Assembly: GCF_949987515.2 (NCBI RefSeq)
Contig: NC_082696.1
Location: 56,140,947-56,204,946, forward strand
Source of the DNA: Delphinus delphis
Lineage: Eukaryota; Chordata; Mammalia; Artiodactyla; Delphinidae
DNA: 64,000 nucleotides
Direction of reading: 5' to 3'
Below the pieces are notes generated by a model that was not told where the DNA came from, searched no databases, and was given only the letters and a program-made list of their open reading frames with translations. A program made the position numbers and the translations under genes. Positions 1-12,244 of this stretch are shown here, in pieces; the first letter of the stretch is position 1, and every line of letters starts with the position of its first letter.

Positions 1-150
1 ATGAAGCTTAAACTTCCTTCACTATCTAGTGGTCAACATGTATTTATAATAGCCTCTGAGGGTCTCTGGGGCAATAGTTTGCTAAACGGTATTCTTTTCA
101 TCTACTGAGATTGGACTAGCACTAAACTACCTCACTTAAATTCATTTAGT

Positions 151-300
151 TATTTATTCATTCGTTTGTTTAACAAGTATTTACTACACAAAATCCTATG
201 AGCTAACGACTAGGAGTAGAAGCTGGGGATTTAACAGTGAGCAAGACATAACCCTTGACTTCAAGAAGCTTGGATGCCACTGGGAAGACACAAAAATAAC
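151..300 (-). mobile_element. L2 LINE 3'-end remnant
   Basis: The plus strand reads as the reverse complement of an L2 3' end: a TTCATTCGTTTGTTTAACAAG start, a TATTTACT stretch, then GGGGATTTAACAGTGAGCAAGACA and a trace of the 'gagcttacattctagtgggg' block. It is strongly diverged, as expected for this ancient, inactive mammalian LINE. No coding part remains. Confidence 0.6.
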
Positions 301-904
301 AAATTCTTTAAGTAAGATCTTATCGTCTCTTTTGAGCAACTCCTAACCCATCCCTGTCTCAAAATATCACTTTAATCAATATTCTTACTAGACCTTAATT
401 CTGGTGGGCTAGCAGTCACAGTACCCAGGGTCTCCTCACCTACCAATCTCCTTTCCCACTCCCTCCACTGACCACAAGAGTGTTATTACTTAATTTAGGT
501 CCATGAGTTTTGTTTGGAAATTTGAGTACTGAACATAGACACAGGAATAGAAGAGTTCTGAAACTGAGTCATCAACTCATAGTTCACAAATTCTGCTGTG
601 GAGATGCAGGGCTACCATGCCTTTCATCTTTGCTCAAGGCTTGACTTCAACTGCTTATCTAATTCTGCAAACTAAAGATATCCTTCAAAAGAATCTCTTT
701 TTCTTGCTTATGCTAGTCAGATTTGTGTTGAAAACCTGGCTTATTAATGACTCTAATGTATCACTGTAGAGTATCAGGACAACTTACCCAGTGCATTATC
801 TAAAAAGGACAGATGTTCTGAGTCTAATTCTTCATGGAATCCTTACTCAAGCAAAATTCCCAGATCAGTATAATTATATTTTATTTTAGATTCATAGAAA
901 CTTA
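301..904. other. AT-rich stretch, nothing recognised
   Basis: Unique-looking sequence with a short pyrimidine-rich patch near 430-470. No open frame, promoter or repeat family can be supported. Confidence 0.6.
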
Positions 905-1255
905 AATTTAATTTTAAGTTAAAATTAAGAACTTTAAGACAAGGTCATCTAGTCTCCCACTCACTGGTTTTGAGAATCTCCATCATATAACCATACAGTT
1001 GCTCTTTGGATACACCCATTGATAGGGAACTCACACTACACATGGCAGTTAGTTTCCTTTTTAGGTGATTCCAGTCGTCAGAAAGGCCTGGCATTTAGCT
1101 AAAATTTGCCTTTTCATAAATTTTCATCATAACTTTTCAACAAACATTATAGTCTTTGCCATTTGCTGCAAAGCTCTGAACTTAATTTGCTATTTGCACT
1201 ACCACCTAGTCTTCTTACATGTTCCAATACAAATTGTCAGAACAGACTCAAAATC
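905..1255. repeat. possible CR1/L3-type ancient LINE remnant
   Basis: The order of motifs (GGTCATCTAGTCTCCCACTC, GAATCTCCATCAT, GATAGGGAACTCACACTAC, then a GTCAGAAAGG block) resembles the 3' part of mammalian L3/CR1 elements. Divergence is high, so this is tentative. A 64-codon open frame on the plus strand has no recognisable protein. Confidence 0.4.
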
Positions 1256-1487
1256 CTAGAAAATGGAGTTTAAAAAGGATGTACATCTTTGCAGACCACA
1301 ACTTTGACCACACACAAATAGCCATGCTTGAATGAATATTAAAAGATCAGGTGAAAAAATGCCAAGAATCTCTGACCTTTCATGACAGGCTGCCAAGAAA
1401 ATAAGTATTTCTTGGCAGGTAGACCAGATCCAAAGGCCAAATATCAATGGATGCACACTCATCCTCCAACCTTTAATGTGATTCAAT

Positions 1488-1600
1488 ACATCTTAGAGTT
1501 GGCAGGAACTTTAGAGATCATGTAAGCTAAAATTCTGTCATTTGACTGCAAGGAAACTGAGGCATGGGAATTAACTACTATTTTCTAAATAAAGTTGCTG
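1488..1600 (-). repeat. MIR3-like SINE remnant
   Basis: TCTTAGAGTTGGCAGGAACT, TTTAGAGATCATGTA and AAGGAAACTGAGGCATGGGA occur in the order of a reverse-complemented MIR3. It is old and diverged. Confidence 0.55.
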
Positions 1601-1795
1601 TCACTTTTTGAAAATTCAAAGCTCTAAGAATTTCTGCTGTTTTAAGATGTGAGAAAAAACCTACAGCTAAGAAGTTACTATCTTTCATGTGCAGACATGA
1701 CTTAGGACATTGAAAAGCGGGTCTCTTTATGACTCGTCCATCTGGAAGGCAAAGTGTGAGATAAATCCTTATTGTATTTGGGAGATCTCATATTA

Positions 1796-1833
1796 GCAAA
1801 AAAAAAAAAAAGATATAATAATAATAATAAGAG
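1796..1833. repeat. A-run followed by (AAT)n microsatellite
   Basis: About 14 consecutive A residues are followed after a short spacer by five ATA/ATAATA-type units. It is a simple repeat with no visible flanking duplication. Confidence 0.85.
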
Positions 1834-2970
1834 GATGCCCACTAAAAACCTACACAAAGAAATGGAGATTGTTTGTAACTTATTAATACCCCTTCTAATA
1901 AGCAAATGACTTTGTTGCCAAGACCCCAAATTAAATTTAAACCCTATGATAATTAATCTGAGATGATAAATTGTAGTTACTACAAAATTTCAATTTCCTG
2001 CTTCAGTTATTTAAAATTTTTTAAATAAAAGCCTTCAAGTAATCAGATTATTTCCTACCTTCCTTTTTTCATAATAGCATCATTCATGTTCTAGAATTTG
2101 GAGTTACATTTACAGTAAGTTATATTTACAATATGTGCCTGTGAGGGATGTATTTTCTTTATAGAGCCTATTTCACCAAACATTTACATATTTCTGCTAT
2201 AAGATTGGTATTACAATTTGGTATGGTATATCTCTGCAAAAAAGTAAATAAAAGTAAAATGTTAGATTTACTTTCTAGAACACAAGTGAATTGCCCTTCA
2301 AAAACTCTCATTTGTAATTTCAAGAGTCTGTGTTAATCATTATCTAACCAATCATATGGAGTGATGGTTCAATCTCTGTCTCTAAGTAATGATTATTTGT
2401 TGAATGACTCAATATTATTTAATTGACTTGCTACATGAACCCTGAAACTCTCTCCTTTTTTCTATATGTCAGATTTTTCATTTGTGCAATATTGTATCTA
2501 ATACTTTCAAAATATAATAACTCTACTTAATATTAAGTTAGCCACCCAGCATTCTCAATCACGTGAAATTTGCCTGGAATTAGAAGTTGATAGAAGAGAT
2601 GTTTGGGTAGCAGAAATAAATTTTATAAAACATTCACCAAGGCACCCACATTTTAATCATAGGAAAAGTCTTACATGTTTACTCAGAGCCTATTTGTTTT
2701 TGTTCTGCAGACATTTCTAACAGATTCACATAGATAGGAAATAGTAAGTAAATGAATAATATGAAGAAGGAGCACTGGCAGCAGTGAGGTTGCAGTTGAT
2801 AGGAAGGATGCACTATGGCAGACTAGAGTTATTTAGAGTAAACACAAGCAGGGCTATTAAACAAAATGTACTGAAGGTATCTATGGGTCACAGTGAAATA
2901 CTATAATCGATAGCCTTAATTACTAGCCCAGACTAAGCAAAATCTTAAATGTGCTTAATGTATTATGTAT
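1834..2970. other. AT-rich stretch, nothing recognised
   Basis: No repeat family or credible coding frame was seen. Open frames here are short and lack domain signals. Confidence 0.55.
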
Positions 2971-2984
2971 AAAAAGTCAAGTAA

Positions 2985-3192
2985 GGGGCTTCCCTGGTGG
3001 CGCAGTGGTTGAGAGTACGCCTGCCGATGCAGGGGACACGGGTTCGTGCCCCGGTCCGGGAGGATCCCACGTGCCGCGGAGCGGCTGGGCCCGTGAGCCA
3101 TGGCCGCTGAGCCTGCGCGTCCGGAGCCTGTGCTCCGCAACGGGAGAGGCCACAACAGTGAGAGGCCCGCGTACCGCAAAAAAAAAAAAAAA
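2985..3192 (+). mobile_element. short-form CHR-type tRNA-derived SINE (cetacean), with target-site duplication
   Basis: The head reads GGGGCTTCCCTGGTGGCGCA. A B-box-like GGTTCGTGCCC lies near 3050. A G+C-rich body and a run of about 20 A follow. It is flanked by the duplication AAAAAGTCAAGTAA at 2971-2984 and 3193-3206, the hallmark of L1-mediated insertion. It ends directly after GCGTACCGC and lacks the tail present in the long CHR copies at 24.0 and 42.0 kb, which matches the cetacean deletion subfamily as I recall it. The perfect duplication and the long A-run point to a fairly recent insertion. It has open frames on both strands, but these are SINE sequence and not genes. Confidence 0.93.
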
Positions 3193-3206
3193 AAAAAGTC
3201 AAGTAA

Positions 3207-3899
3207 GAATATACTACCTATCACAAAATTTTCTATTATGAGTGGTGAAAACGTTAAAACATTACAAATGCTTAAAATGATCAGTTTAATTATAGGAAAA
3301 ATTAGGCTAGGGAGATAACATAGTCTCTAGAATTGTCAAATAATATACAATGTCACAATAAAAACACAGATCAGTGTAATTTTTACTCTCCAATCTATCT
3401 GTACACCTTGGAGTCCAGTTGCCATCACTAAGTTTAGATTACTTGATTCTATGTTCTGAATATAGACTATATTCTGAATAACCTAGTTGAGCATCACAGC
3501 CTCTTGAGAGAATCCTAGTTCTGCAAATATAAGCCACCAGTATGCGTTTTAGTAAAATCATAAAACCAAAATTATTCTGTAAGCAAAGGATGCTAGGTTA
3601 TAATGTGCTGTTATCAACAGTCTTGTTCGTTTCAAATGTTGTTGACATTGTGCGTACTTTCTTGTTTCTACGGTAATAAGTAGTTCCCTTTATTGCCCTT
3701 TCCATTGCAGTCAGTCTAAACCTGAAATTTCATCTCTATTGTATTTCAGAAAATTTTAAGCAAACAGTACTATGCAGATGGTTTTAGGAAAATCTTAGTG
3801 TGACAGGCATGTGCTTAAAATGACTGCTCACAGTAAGGTATTCCCTCTAGCACTGATGAAATGTTTTGTTCAATGGCAGTGGCATATGTAAAACAGTGT
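3207..3899. other. unique AT-rich sequence, nothing recognised
   Basis: No repeat, RNA or coding feature identified. Confidence 0.55.
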
Positions 3900-4050
3900 G
3901 CTTGAAAACACGAGTCTTCGGTTCCCTCTCCAGCTGCGTCACTGATGATTTGTGGAGGTCAGTGAATGACCCTAGGCACGTTTCTTCAATTAAATAGCAA
4001 ACCAGAGAAATAGTAAATTTTTTTAATACATTTATAGGACAATTTGATAT
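3900..4050 (+). repeat. possible MIR remnant
   Basis: GGTTCCCTCTCCAGCTGCGT followed by GATTTGTGG and TGACCCTAGGCACGTTTCTT recalls the central MIR core (tgtgaccttgggcaagttactt). Diverged, with a likely short internal insertion, so tentative. Confidence 0.4.
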
Positions 4051-7000
4051 CCTGTCAAGACATTCTACCTTGCCAATATGATCACCCTCTCCCTGTGGCA
4101 CAGAGGGCCATCTGGCCACAAATACTGGAACACAGATAAAGAAATGACTAAAAAGACATTGCTTTCTGCCTCTGTCACTCCCTGAAATACTGTCTCCCTG
4201 ATTTGCTTAAAAAAACAACAACAAAAAACAAAACCAAAAACACCAAAAAATACAACCACTATCATTTTGTGACATAAAAACAATTCATTAGAATGCTGAT
4301 GAGTTTTTATCTGCTGGCTTTTGAGGAAATAGCAACGGGCTCACTCTGGCTGGAACCAATATTCATTAAGCAAAATAAAATTATCTCTGTTTATTTCTCC
4401 TCAAAATGGAAATAAAATATAAATTCCTTTTTAGTTCTTGTTGAAAAGAATGGTTCATATTTAATCTGAATTACAAGTAGCAAGCGGTCAAACATGGAGA
4501 GCCAAAAGTGCTCCATAGGAATAAGTGGATCAGTTTCAGTAGTACTTTGACTTCCATGGCCTACTTGGATATTGTTTCAAGTTCTATCAGAATAATACAC
4601 CAAATAAAACTCTAGGGACCTAAAAGAGCTAGCATGCCTCAATGTATTTTGATCCACTTCCACAACAAACCAAAAGCATACCACTCATTTCAAAAGCCAT
4701 ATATTTAGAATTTTTATCTTTTTACTCCCCATTAGGAAGATAAAATTCGATAATGTTAAGCTCATTTAGATTGTAGCAATGTGACACTGATTAAAACTAG
4801 AATAAATTTGGCTTTTTAATTAAGAATTCTTCCCCATTGGAAGAATCTAGATGCATGTGTATGAATGACTTTTCATGGAAGGAAAATTTTGATATTCATA
4901 ATAATAATAATCTGATTATAAACCAAAGAGGTTGATAAATATCTATCCAAAAACATTAAAGGCAATTCTGAAGTCAGAGTGAAATCATGTTATGTCTTAA
5001 AGCATAATATAAATCAGAATAAACCTAATAATAAAAAAGATGATTAGAATCAAAGGAATGTAATTTCTATAAATGTCTTTTCTAAGGTATTTTCTTATTC
5101 GTTTGTGTGTTGCTTATCCCACTCCAACCCTGCTGCATTCTGTACCTGGAGAAAATTGAATGTATAGAGTTCCCTTAGATAAAAGCTAACATATAGAGTG
5201 AATTAGAAGAAGATGGGTATGCGAGAACGAAAAGGAGCTGTGCCTGATATGCCTAAAATCATTCCTGAAAATTGAATACATTTTTTTCCTGGAATAATAG
5301 CATTTTATCTAAGGTGTTGCAAAAACCAGGTCATCTTTGATGCACAACATGAATAGAGTATGTTGAAGCAATGTACATCATTCCTGAACACCCCTCAGTA
5401 CCAAAAATAATGGGGGGAGTTTGTTAAAAACCAGTCCATGAAAAACAATCTTTCACCCTTTCAAAATGTCAATGAAGCAAATGGGAAATAGAATAGGCAA
5501 TTAGTATAACAATTATCTTAGATGACCATGAAATTACAGTTTGTCTCTCAAGACTTTCTATCCGCTGCCATGCAACTAGGAAGAATTAAATCCATGAATG
5601 TAACTAGGGGAAAAAATGTATTAAAACCTGCTAGCAGACTATATACTTTATCTCTGAAGTATGGCTTACTAATTGGTTTGATGTTTTGCTTAAATACTAA
5701 AGTGTGTGTGACCAAAACATTTGCACAATACTTCATTTAGGTGCTTACTGTCAGTAAAAGCAGCATTTTACAGCAACGAGACATTCTGTCTTCATAAAAT
5801 ATGTCAGCATTATGAAAAAATGCATTATGAAAAAAAGGGAAAAAATCATAGGAAGTCGATTGTTCAACGTAGCTCATCCATGTCATGTGCCACTATAATA
5901 CTACAATTGCTTTTTACGTAGAAAAGAACCCAATAGTTATACAATGTGGCCCTATTTATTTTATATATTAGAGCTAATTCAGTGGAGGAAAGATGGGATG
6001 TGAGCAAATACACTGAAAACTGAAATAAGAGCATTGGTAATTATTTGATCTCTACTTTAATTAAAAAATGATCAGCAGTTTGTTATTCCCTTGGTTCCCC
6101 AAACAAAGCCATCTTGTGGTACAGTAGCCTGGCTCTTATTTTCTTTACATTAAAAACAAAAAGCTATCCAACACGGACAGGAAATGAATTATGCCTTAGA
6201 TCAAAAAGTGAATTTTCATTTTCATGTAGTACAACAAGGCAGTTATAGTCTGTTAGTTGACAAGTATGATATTGCTACCATACTGATGTAATCTCAGTTT
6301 AAGCCCAATATTTCATGAATGTTTCTCATTTCTAGCCAAGATTTAAGAGATATCAACAGTAAACACATCATGCTTTTATGGAGGTTTTCGTTTTCCTCTG
6401 ACACACCATTTTAGTGATACATTTTGTTACATTTATAGAATTCTTTTTTTTTTTCTTTTACAACACTGGAGTAATACCTAGTTATTTTCAGAGAAATCAT
6501 AATTTTTGGTACTTGTAGAAAAAGTGGGCTATTATGTCACAAAATGAAACTACTTTGCTTTTAGTCATAAGCAATATGCTAATGATATAGCTCAGAACCC
6601 AGCAAAATAATGTCGAACTAATCTGCAATCTGCCCAGAAAAAATGAAATGTCAGCCAATTCTACCAAATGGCAAATGGTTTTGCTGTTCAAGTACATTCC
6701 TTATAAATCTGCTGGTTTAGAGTAAGGGGAAAAAAGGAAAGAAAAATCAAAAGCCTTGAAAAAAAAAATCAGATGGCGATCTTTTATTTTTCCTGAGAGA
6801 GAATTACTAAAATTTTGTTGGTAATGCTTTAATTGGCAAGTTCTGTTTTATTTTCAGTGCTTTTAGAATGACTTAGTAGCTCAAAGAATTAAGTTACCAT
6901 TTTTCAGCGTTTGTAGGATAATATACTTCAAAAGAATTATAAACAGAGAGGTTGTCTCCCTCAAATGTTATTAAGAAGAGCTCTTATAACTAAAACCATT

Positions 7001-8239
7001 AAGTGGAATTTTGTATATAGTCATCCATCTGTGTCAATGTCCACAAGGATTTCCACAGATTGTATTGGGTGGGCATCTTACTTAAAAGTAAGACCAGCAT
7101 AAAATACAGATGCCTTTTACATATGGTTTAGATCATCTGAGCTGACTTCAAAACCACTCATCTTAGTAACGGCATGTAGAGTTAATATTTTGTGGGTAAG
7201 AAAACTAAACAGTATATCTAGAAACAGCATATCTTAAAAGTGATTCCTTTCTCAAATATGTGAACACCACAAACTGCCTGAAGATTGCTGTATTAAAGCA
7301 GAAATGGAAAGCATTCAGTAGTGCCCTAGGACATCAGTATCTAATCAACCAATATCAAAGAAATCTTACATTAATGGCAGGAGGCACAAAGTTATGAGAA
7401 CCTGTCTTTCAATGCAGATTATTTTCCAAAGACTAGAAATACTGTTAAATTGTGTACATTATATTTGAAAAAGAAAAGTTAAACCTTGATTTATATCACA
7501 GCTTCTGCTTCTGATTAGCTTACCACCATCAGTTTTTTTAGATAATCAGGAAAAATGTATTTTCTTGCTCTGCATGCAGTATTTTCATGAGGATTGCCTC
7601 TTGAATCTGTCAATTCTTTTCTCTTAATGTCAGTGAGTTAAGAAGGTATGAAAAGAATGAGGATCTATGATATTAAAAATCAGAACTTCCTAACTAAGAA
7701 AAGACAAATGCAAAATGAATACAGAAATGCTATTAAACTATGATAAATAAGTTCCAATGACAGAAACAACTGAACGGTCATGGATGGTGATTAACTATGA
7801 GGGCAGATGTTTAATTTCCTTCATGATAAAAATAAGTGGTTCAACAGCTGTCGGGTAGTAAAATCACTGAACTCCTACAGCTAGGCACTCACACTCAAAA
7901 CCAGAGCACAATCCACATTGCCTCTACAGTACCCTACATGAACGCATGAATGGCCTAACAGCACTGTCAGTAGGCAAGGTGTGATAGCATTGCATGGCAT
8001 CTCAGCTATTTAAGAAGACCATTTAAAATCTTTAAACAGGCTTCCCTTCTCTGAACAGTTTTGAGACTAAAAATCCTTTCATATGCACTATGCTACCCTT
8101 CAGAGTAGAATAAAGGACATTCAAAAGAGAGGGTATAACAAGGTACAAAAGGTACCATTCTCTCCTTTTCCCAGACTTGACTTATGGCTCCTGTCTAGCC
8201 TCCAAGCTAACTAATTTTCATTTCTATTTTTCCTCTGAT
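4051..8239. other. 4.2-kb repeat-poor, AT-rich stretch
   Basis: Apart from A/C-rich simple sequence at 4207-4245 and short A or T runs, no interspersed repeat is recognised. No open frame over about 75 codons exists. Many TAAT-type words occur. Such a gap among dense repeats could reflect selective constraint (regulatory sequence) or repeats too decayed to see by eye. Confidence 0.5.
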
Positions 8240-8510
8240 AAACTTCATATCAATGCTTCTTTTTGTTCTTACCGATAAATTAGTCCCTACACTGTAATTT
8301 CTGCTTAGGTACTTGTATTAGCTTCTTAATTGCTCTTCTTGGAGATTTTCTCACCTCTTGTAGCCAGGTAAACTTAATCCAACTCAAGTACCACTTCCAA
8401 AAGGACACTCAGGGAATAGGCAGAGCTCCGCCTTGCATTACAGACCAAAACTGAAGTGCTTACCATGGCACTTAAAGCCTTCTGTAATCTGGCCTCAAAT
8501 TAATAAATTA
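8240..8510 (+). mobile_element. L2 LINE fragment
   Basis: ATTAGCTTCTTAATTGCTCT and GGCACTTAAAGCCTTCTGTA followed by ATCTGGCCTCA match, in order, the L2 3' region ('aacagcctcctaactggtct', then 'aaggccctccatgatctggcc'). Diverged. Confidence 0.55.
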
Positions 8511-8800
8511 GTTTCCCAATGTGGTTATAGGTGGTAAGTGGGCTAAAAGACAAGGATGAGGAAAGACCTATGTGGACAATTTCATGGAAAGGTTTGAGAT
8601 AAGCTGGACCTAATTGTTCATTTTGTCTTAAATATCAATTTATTCAACTTATCCACTCTTAACATCTCTTCCCTATGTCTTTTCCATACTTCCTTGTTTT
8701 CCTCATATTCACCCTTTTTCCTTTCTTACAGTTCTATGTAAATACATTGAATAATCTAATGTGAAAAACATTAAACATACAAAGATATAAGACAAAGTCC

Positions 8801-8934
8801 GGGACTTCCCTGGCGGTCCAGTGGTTAATACTCCACACTTTCACTTCAGGGGGCATGGATTCCATCCCTGGTATGGGGAACTAAGATCCTACATTCCTGC
8901 ATGCCCTGAGGCATGGCAAAAAAAAAAAAAAAAA
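8801..8934 (+). mobile_element. short CHR-2-like tRNA-derived SINE with target-site duplication
   Basis: The head GGGACTTCCCTGGCGGTCCA differs from the other heads in this window. The body contains GGGGAACTAAGATCCTACAT and ends in GGCATGGC plus about 17 A. The duplication AAGACAAAGTCC flanks it at 8789-8800 and 8934-8945. The B-box-like part is mutated to GGATTCCATCCCTGG. The family name is by recall. Confidence 0.88.
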
Positions 8935-8945
8935 AGACAAAGTCC

Positions 8946-9294
8946 TCTCCCTCTTCACCTTCATCCTTTCTTCCGCATATAGAACCATATTCTTCCTCAT
9001 ATAGAACTATATTCTAAAAACTCATTGCATTGGTTTCTTTCCAACAGCCCAAACTCTCTTTTATATCTTCCCATCCAAAATCTCTTGGGACTTGGGACTC
9101 TGATATGCCTTTGAGATTCCATCCTATTATTTTTTAAATTACATTCACTGAATTTGTTTCTTCACTCTATAATTCCTTAAACTTCTAAAATCTGTCCCTA
9201 TCCTTACCTTCTCCTAAAAGTATTATATTAAGGTCACAAATAAGAACCTAATTAAAAAATAATCTCTTCTCGGTCATCAGCATCCTTCTATGCA
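8946..9294. other. pyrimidine-rich unclassified stretch
   Basis: C/T-rich sequence with no clear family. It may be further L2 debris given the neighbours on both sides, but no diagnostic motif was seen. Confidence 0.4.
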
Positions 9295-10245
9295 AAGTTG
9301 ATAAATATTTATTAGATGTTCAATATCTGCCAGGCACTGCACCTGGTGCCTGACTAAAAGATGACTAAGATAGTCTCTACTCTCTTGGAATTCACAGTAG
9401 AAACTCCTCTTTTATAGGCATATAAATGCAATAACGTATGATAGAAACTATTCATGGCATAAAGTACATTCAGGGCAAAAGACTGTGGGTCAATTCTATC
9501 AGGAGAGGTCAGAGAACGCTTATTCAGATGAGATGGTAATTGAGCTTGCTCTTGAAGAGGAACAGAAATTCTTCAGAGTAGGAGAGAGGGCATTCCAAAG
9601 AGAGGAATTAACAAGGTACAAAATTGCATGGAGTGTTTGATCTGTGACTAGGTTAGTACAGTTGGAGAGGTGAGTAAAAGATAGTAATGAAATTACAGAG
9701 ACAGACCAAAACACAGCAGACACTCTGCCACACAGAGGTGTGTGATTTGTAATCTGAGCAATTTTTCAAGAAAGAAATAAAATTATATTTGTGTTTTATA
9801 AAGATAATTCTGTTCTTTAATCGTGGGGGCTTAGGGCAAAGGTAAAACTGGAGGCGAGGAGGACAAGTTGGTGGGTTATTGCAGTGTTCCAGTTGATCAA
9901 TTATGAGAACTGGAATCAATGAGGAGCAGCAGGAGAATGTGAGGGCAGAGGGAAGTGTACAGTTATGAGATGTTCAGGAAGTACATTTAATAGAAGAAGA
10001 ATTAGTTTTGCAGGCACGAGAAAATCCCAACTCCAGATTTCTGATAAATTGCATTGTAGTGCAATCAACCAAAACAAGACTTAGGAAGGAGAATCAGACT
10101 GAATAGGGAGAGGTATGACTCATTCTTTGTTGCAATTCTTGATTTAAGGGGATTATTCAGAATGCAGTTTGGCTTATCTCTAGTGCAGGAAAGAGATGAG
10201 AGCTATAAATATACATTTGGAAGTCTCCAGTAAATAAGTAATATA
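9295..10245 (-). mobile_element. L2 LINE, 3' end through late ORF2 region
   Basis: Read on the plus strand, the fragment begins with AATATTTATTAGATGTTCAA and GCCAGGCACTGCACCTGGTG, the reverse of the L2 tail. It continues with GAGAGGGCATTCCAAAGAGA and TTGTGTTTTATAAAGATAAT, then GGTGGGTTATTGCAGTGTTC and finally GAGCTATAAATATACATTTGG, in L2 order. At about 950 bp it is the longest L2 piece here. The coding frame is destroyed. Confidence 0.75.
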
Positions 10246-10384
10246 CCTATACCCATGCGGGTGGGTGAGCTCAACCAAAGGGAGCTCTTCTATAATTATA
10301 TGGTCTCCCTTGAGGACTTTCACCCCATAGGTTCTGTTACAACTTCTAGGAAAACTCTTAAATCTATATGGTCCTTGCTACCTT

Positions 10385-10610
10385 TCTTATTTACTCAACT
10401 AAACAATTCTGAGTGCCTACAGTACTGGCACTGGATCAAGCACTGTATACATACCTTTTAAATGAATAAGGCATGGTCCCTTCCTTTCCAAGATATACAT
10501 ATCAATAGAAACCAATAATATGAATAAATAAAATATAATTTAGTAAACGTTATACCTATGCATAATTCTGTGGGACCACAGAGGAGTCATTAATTTTTAC
10601 TAAAGGGAAA
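10385..10610 (-). mobile_element. L2 LINE 3'-end remnant
   Basis: ACTCAACTAAACAATTCTGA, CACTGGATCAAGCACTGTAT and ATAAGGCATGGTCCCTTCCT follow the reverse-complement L2 3' end. It lies just downstream of another L2 fragment of the same orientation but restarts at the element's 3' end, so it is a separate insertion or a rearranged piece. Confidence 0.6.
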
Positions 10611-10639
10611 GATGGTGCTTGATGGAGCTCTCAAACCAT

Positions 10640-11390
10640 ATTTCTAAAGGGTTTATCATATATCCCAATTCAATATCCTATGACACTTCAAACTCAATGT
10701 ATCTAAACTCAACCTTTAACTGGAAAACTTTTGCTGAGAGTCACTTAACCTCCCTTTCATTTTCCTACATACAATTAGAGAGAAGAAATAAAGGGTGACT
10801 TACAGATCTAACATTCTCTAATTTCTCTGAACTTTTCTCATAAACCTGTAGTTTTTAAAATACTCTTTCTTTAGACTAACACCACCAGTCTTAGTCAGTG
10901 ACTCCTTCTCCTTTGCTTTCCTGACCTTGACATTGTGTAAGTTCTGTTCTTCCTCTCTCCAAAAAAATTCTAGTACCTATGTTTCTCTTGCATGTCTACT
11001 GTCACTGTCGAATCCCATGTCCTCCTTGCCTCCCTTGTAGGTTGTTGCATTAACCTCTTAAGTATTCCTCCTAATTCCAGTCTTGGTCCCCAAAAATCCC
11101 TTCTAAAGATTGTTTTCAGAACAACTTCTAACTGAAGAATTTTTTAGTGTTCATTACTCAGCTTGAAAATCACAATTTCCCCTCTATACGTTTGCCAATC
11201 ACATAAAGTCAAATTTGTATTTTTAAGGCTTTCCAGGATTTTCCAACAATTAGTTTTCCGACTTTATGTCATCTCTTTTCTTCACCATCTTTTCATCCTT
11301 TCTCTGCTCCCACCAAGTTGGATTCATGAATATACAAACATAGCCATAATTTTCTTCTAATTGCCATGTTCTTCACTAATTTATCACGAA
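10640..11390 (+). mobile_element. L2 LINE fragment
   Basis: AAACTCAATGTATCTAAACT corresponds to the L2 'aactcaacatgtccaaaactgaactc' block. Later GGTTGTTGCATTAACCTCTT, CCTAATTCCAGTCTTGGTCC and CATAAAGTCAAATTTGTATT fall in L2 order. It faces the two minus-strand L2 fragments to its left. Confidence 0.6.
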
Positions 11391-11479
11391 TGGTTAAAAT
11401 AGTGTTCATAATGACTTCTGACACAATGATTTTTAAATTACTTGATTTCTTTTGTAAAATTGACTCATAGTCACTGTAA

Positions 11480-11745
11480 ATGATTCAAAGAAAATAGAAA
11501 AATACAAAGAGTAGGTAAAAGTCATTTGAAATGCTAGTCAACTTTTGTTGAACATCTTTTCAGACAATTCTCCAGATATCAACATATGTATATAACTTTA
11601 TACCAATAGATCATACTATATATGCTACTGTTTGACTTGACTTTTTTATGCAACAACATGTTGCAGGCATCTTTCCATGTTAAGAAATGTAAATTTGCAT
11701 CATTATTTTAATTATTATATATTCTATTGTAGATAAGGTTCATAT
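11480..11745 (-). mobile_element. old L1 (L1M-type) 3'-end fragment
   Basis: The series 'tcaacatatgtatataactttatacc', ATGCAACAACATGTTGCAGG, CATCTTTCCATGTTAAG and an ATTATTATATATTCTATTGTAG tail resembles the reverse complement of old mammalian L1 3' UTRs. No ORF remains. Confidence 0.5.
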
Positions 11746-11979
11746 TCAGCCAGTATTGCACATAGGATGGCAGCTGTCCATTCTAAAATGTCAGACATCT
11801 ATTCTGAACTGTCAGCGTACACATTGTACTGGTCGTTGAATATTTTTAACATCAGTCTAATTTTAGAAGTGTATCATTATTTCTTAGTCAGTCTTCTCTG
11901 GATGGACAAAAAAGGTAATATTTTAATTGATTTTTAATGAAAAATGAATTGTATTTATCCTTTGATATACCACATAATG

Positions 11980-12244
11980 CAATTTCCTCCATTAAACCAT
12001 TTTTTAAATCCCCACCCAGAAATGATCTCCATCCTTCTGAATTCCCACAGGCCTTTGCCCAGTCCTCTGCATTTACCACTTTCGACCTTGAATTCTAATT
12101 ACCTTAGTCTTCTACCCCTAATAGAATATAAGCTCCTTTAGGACAACAACTCTTTTTTATAGATTTCACAGTACTTGGATCAATGCCTTGCTCATCATAA
12201 ACATTCAAAACTTGTTTGTTGAATAAATGGTTGAATTAATGAAT
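11980..12244 (+). mobile_element. L2 LINE 3' end
   Basis: AATGATCTCCATCCTTCTGA, AATAGAATATAAGCTCCTTT, AGGACAACAACTC, CAATGCCTTGCTCATCATAA and TTGTTTGTTGAATAAATGG reproduce the L2 3' end up to its characteristic tail. Confidence 0.75.

Noticed and set aside
3020..3060. tRNA gene suggested by B-box-like GGTTCGTGCCC
   Set aside because: It is the tRNA-derived head of a SINE. No acceptor stem or full cloverleaf can be drawn and the same head occurs in six other copies.
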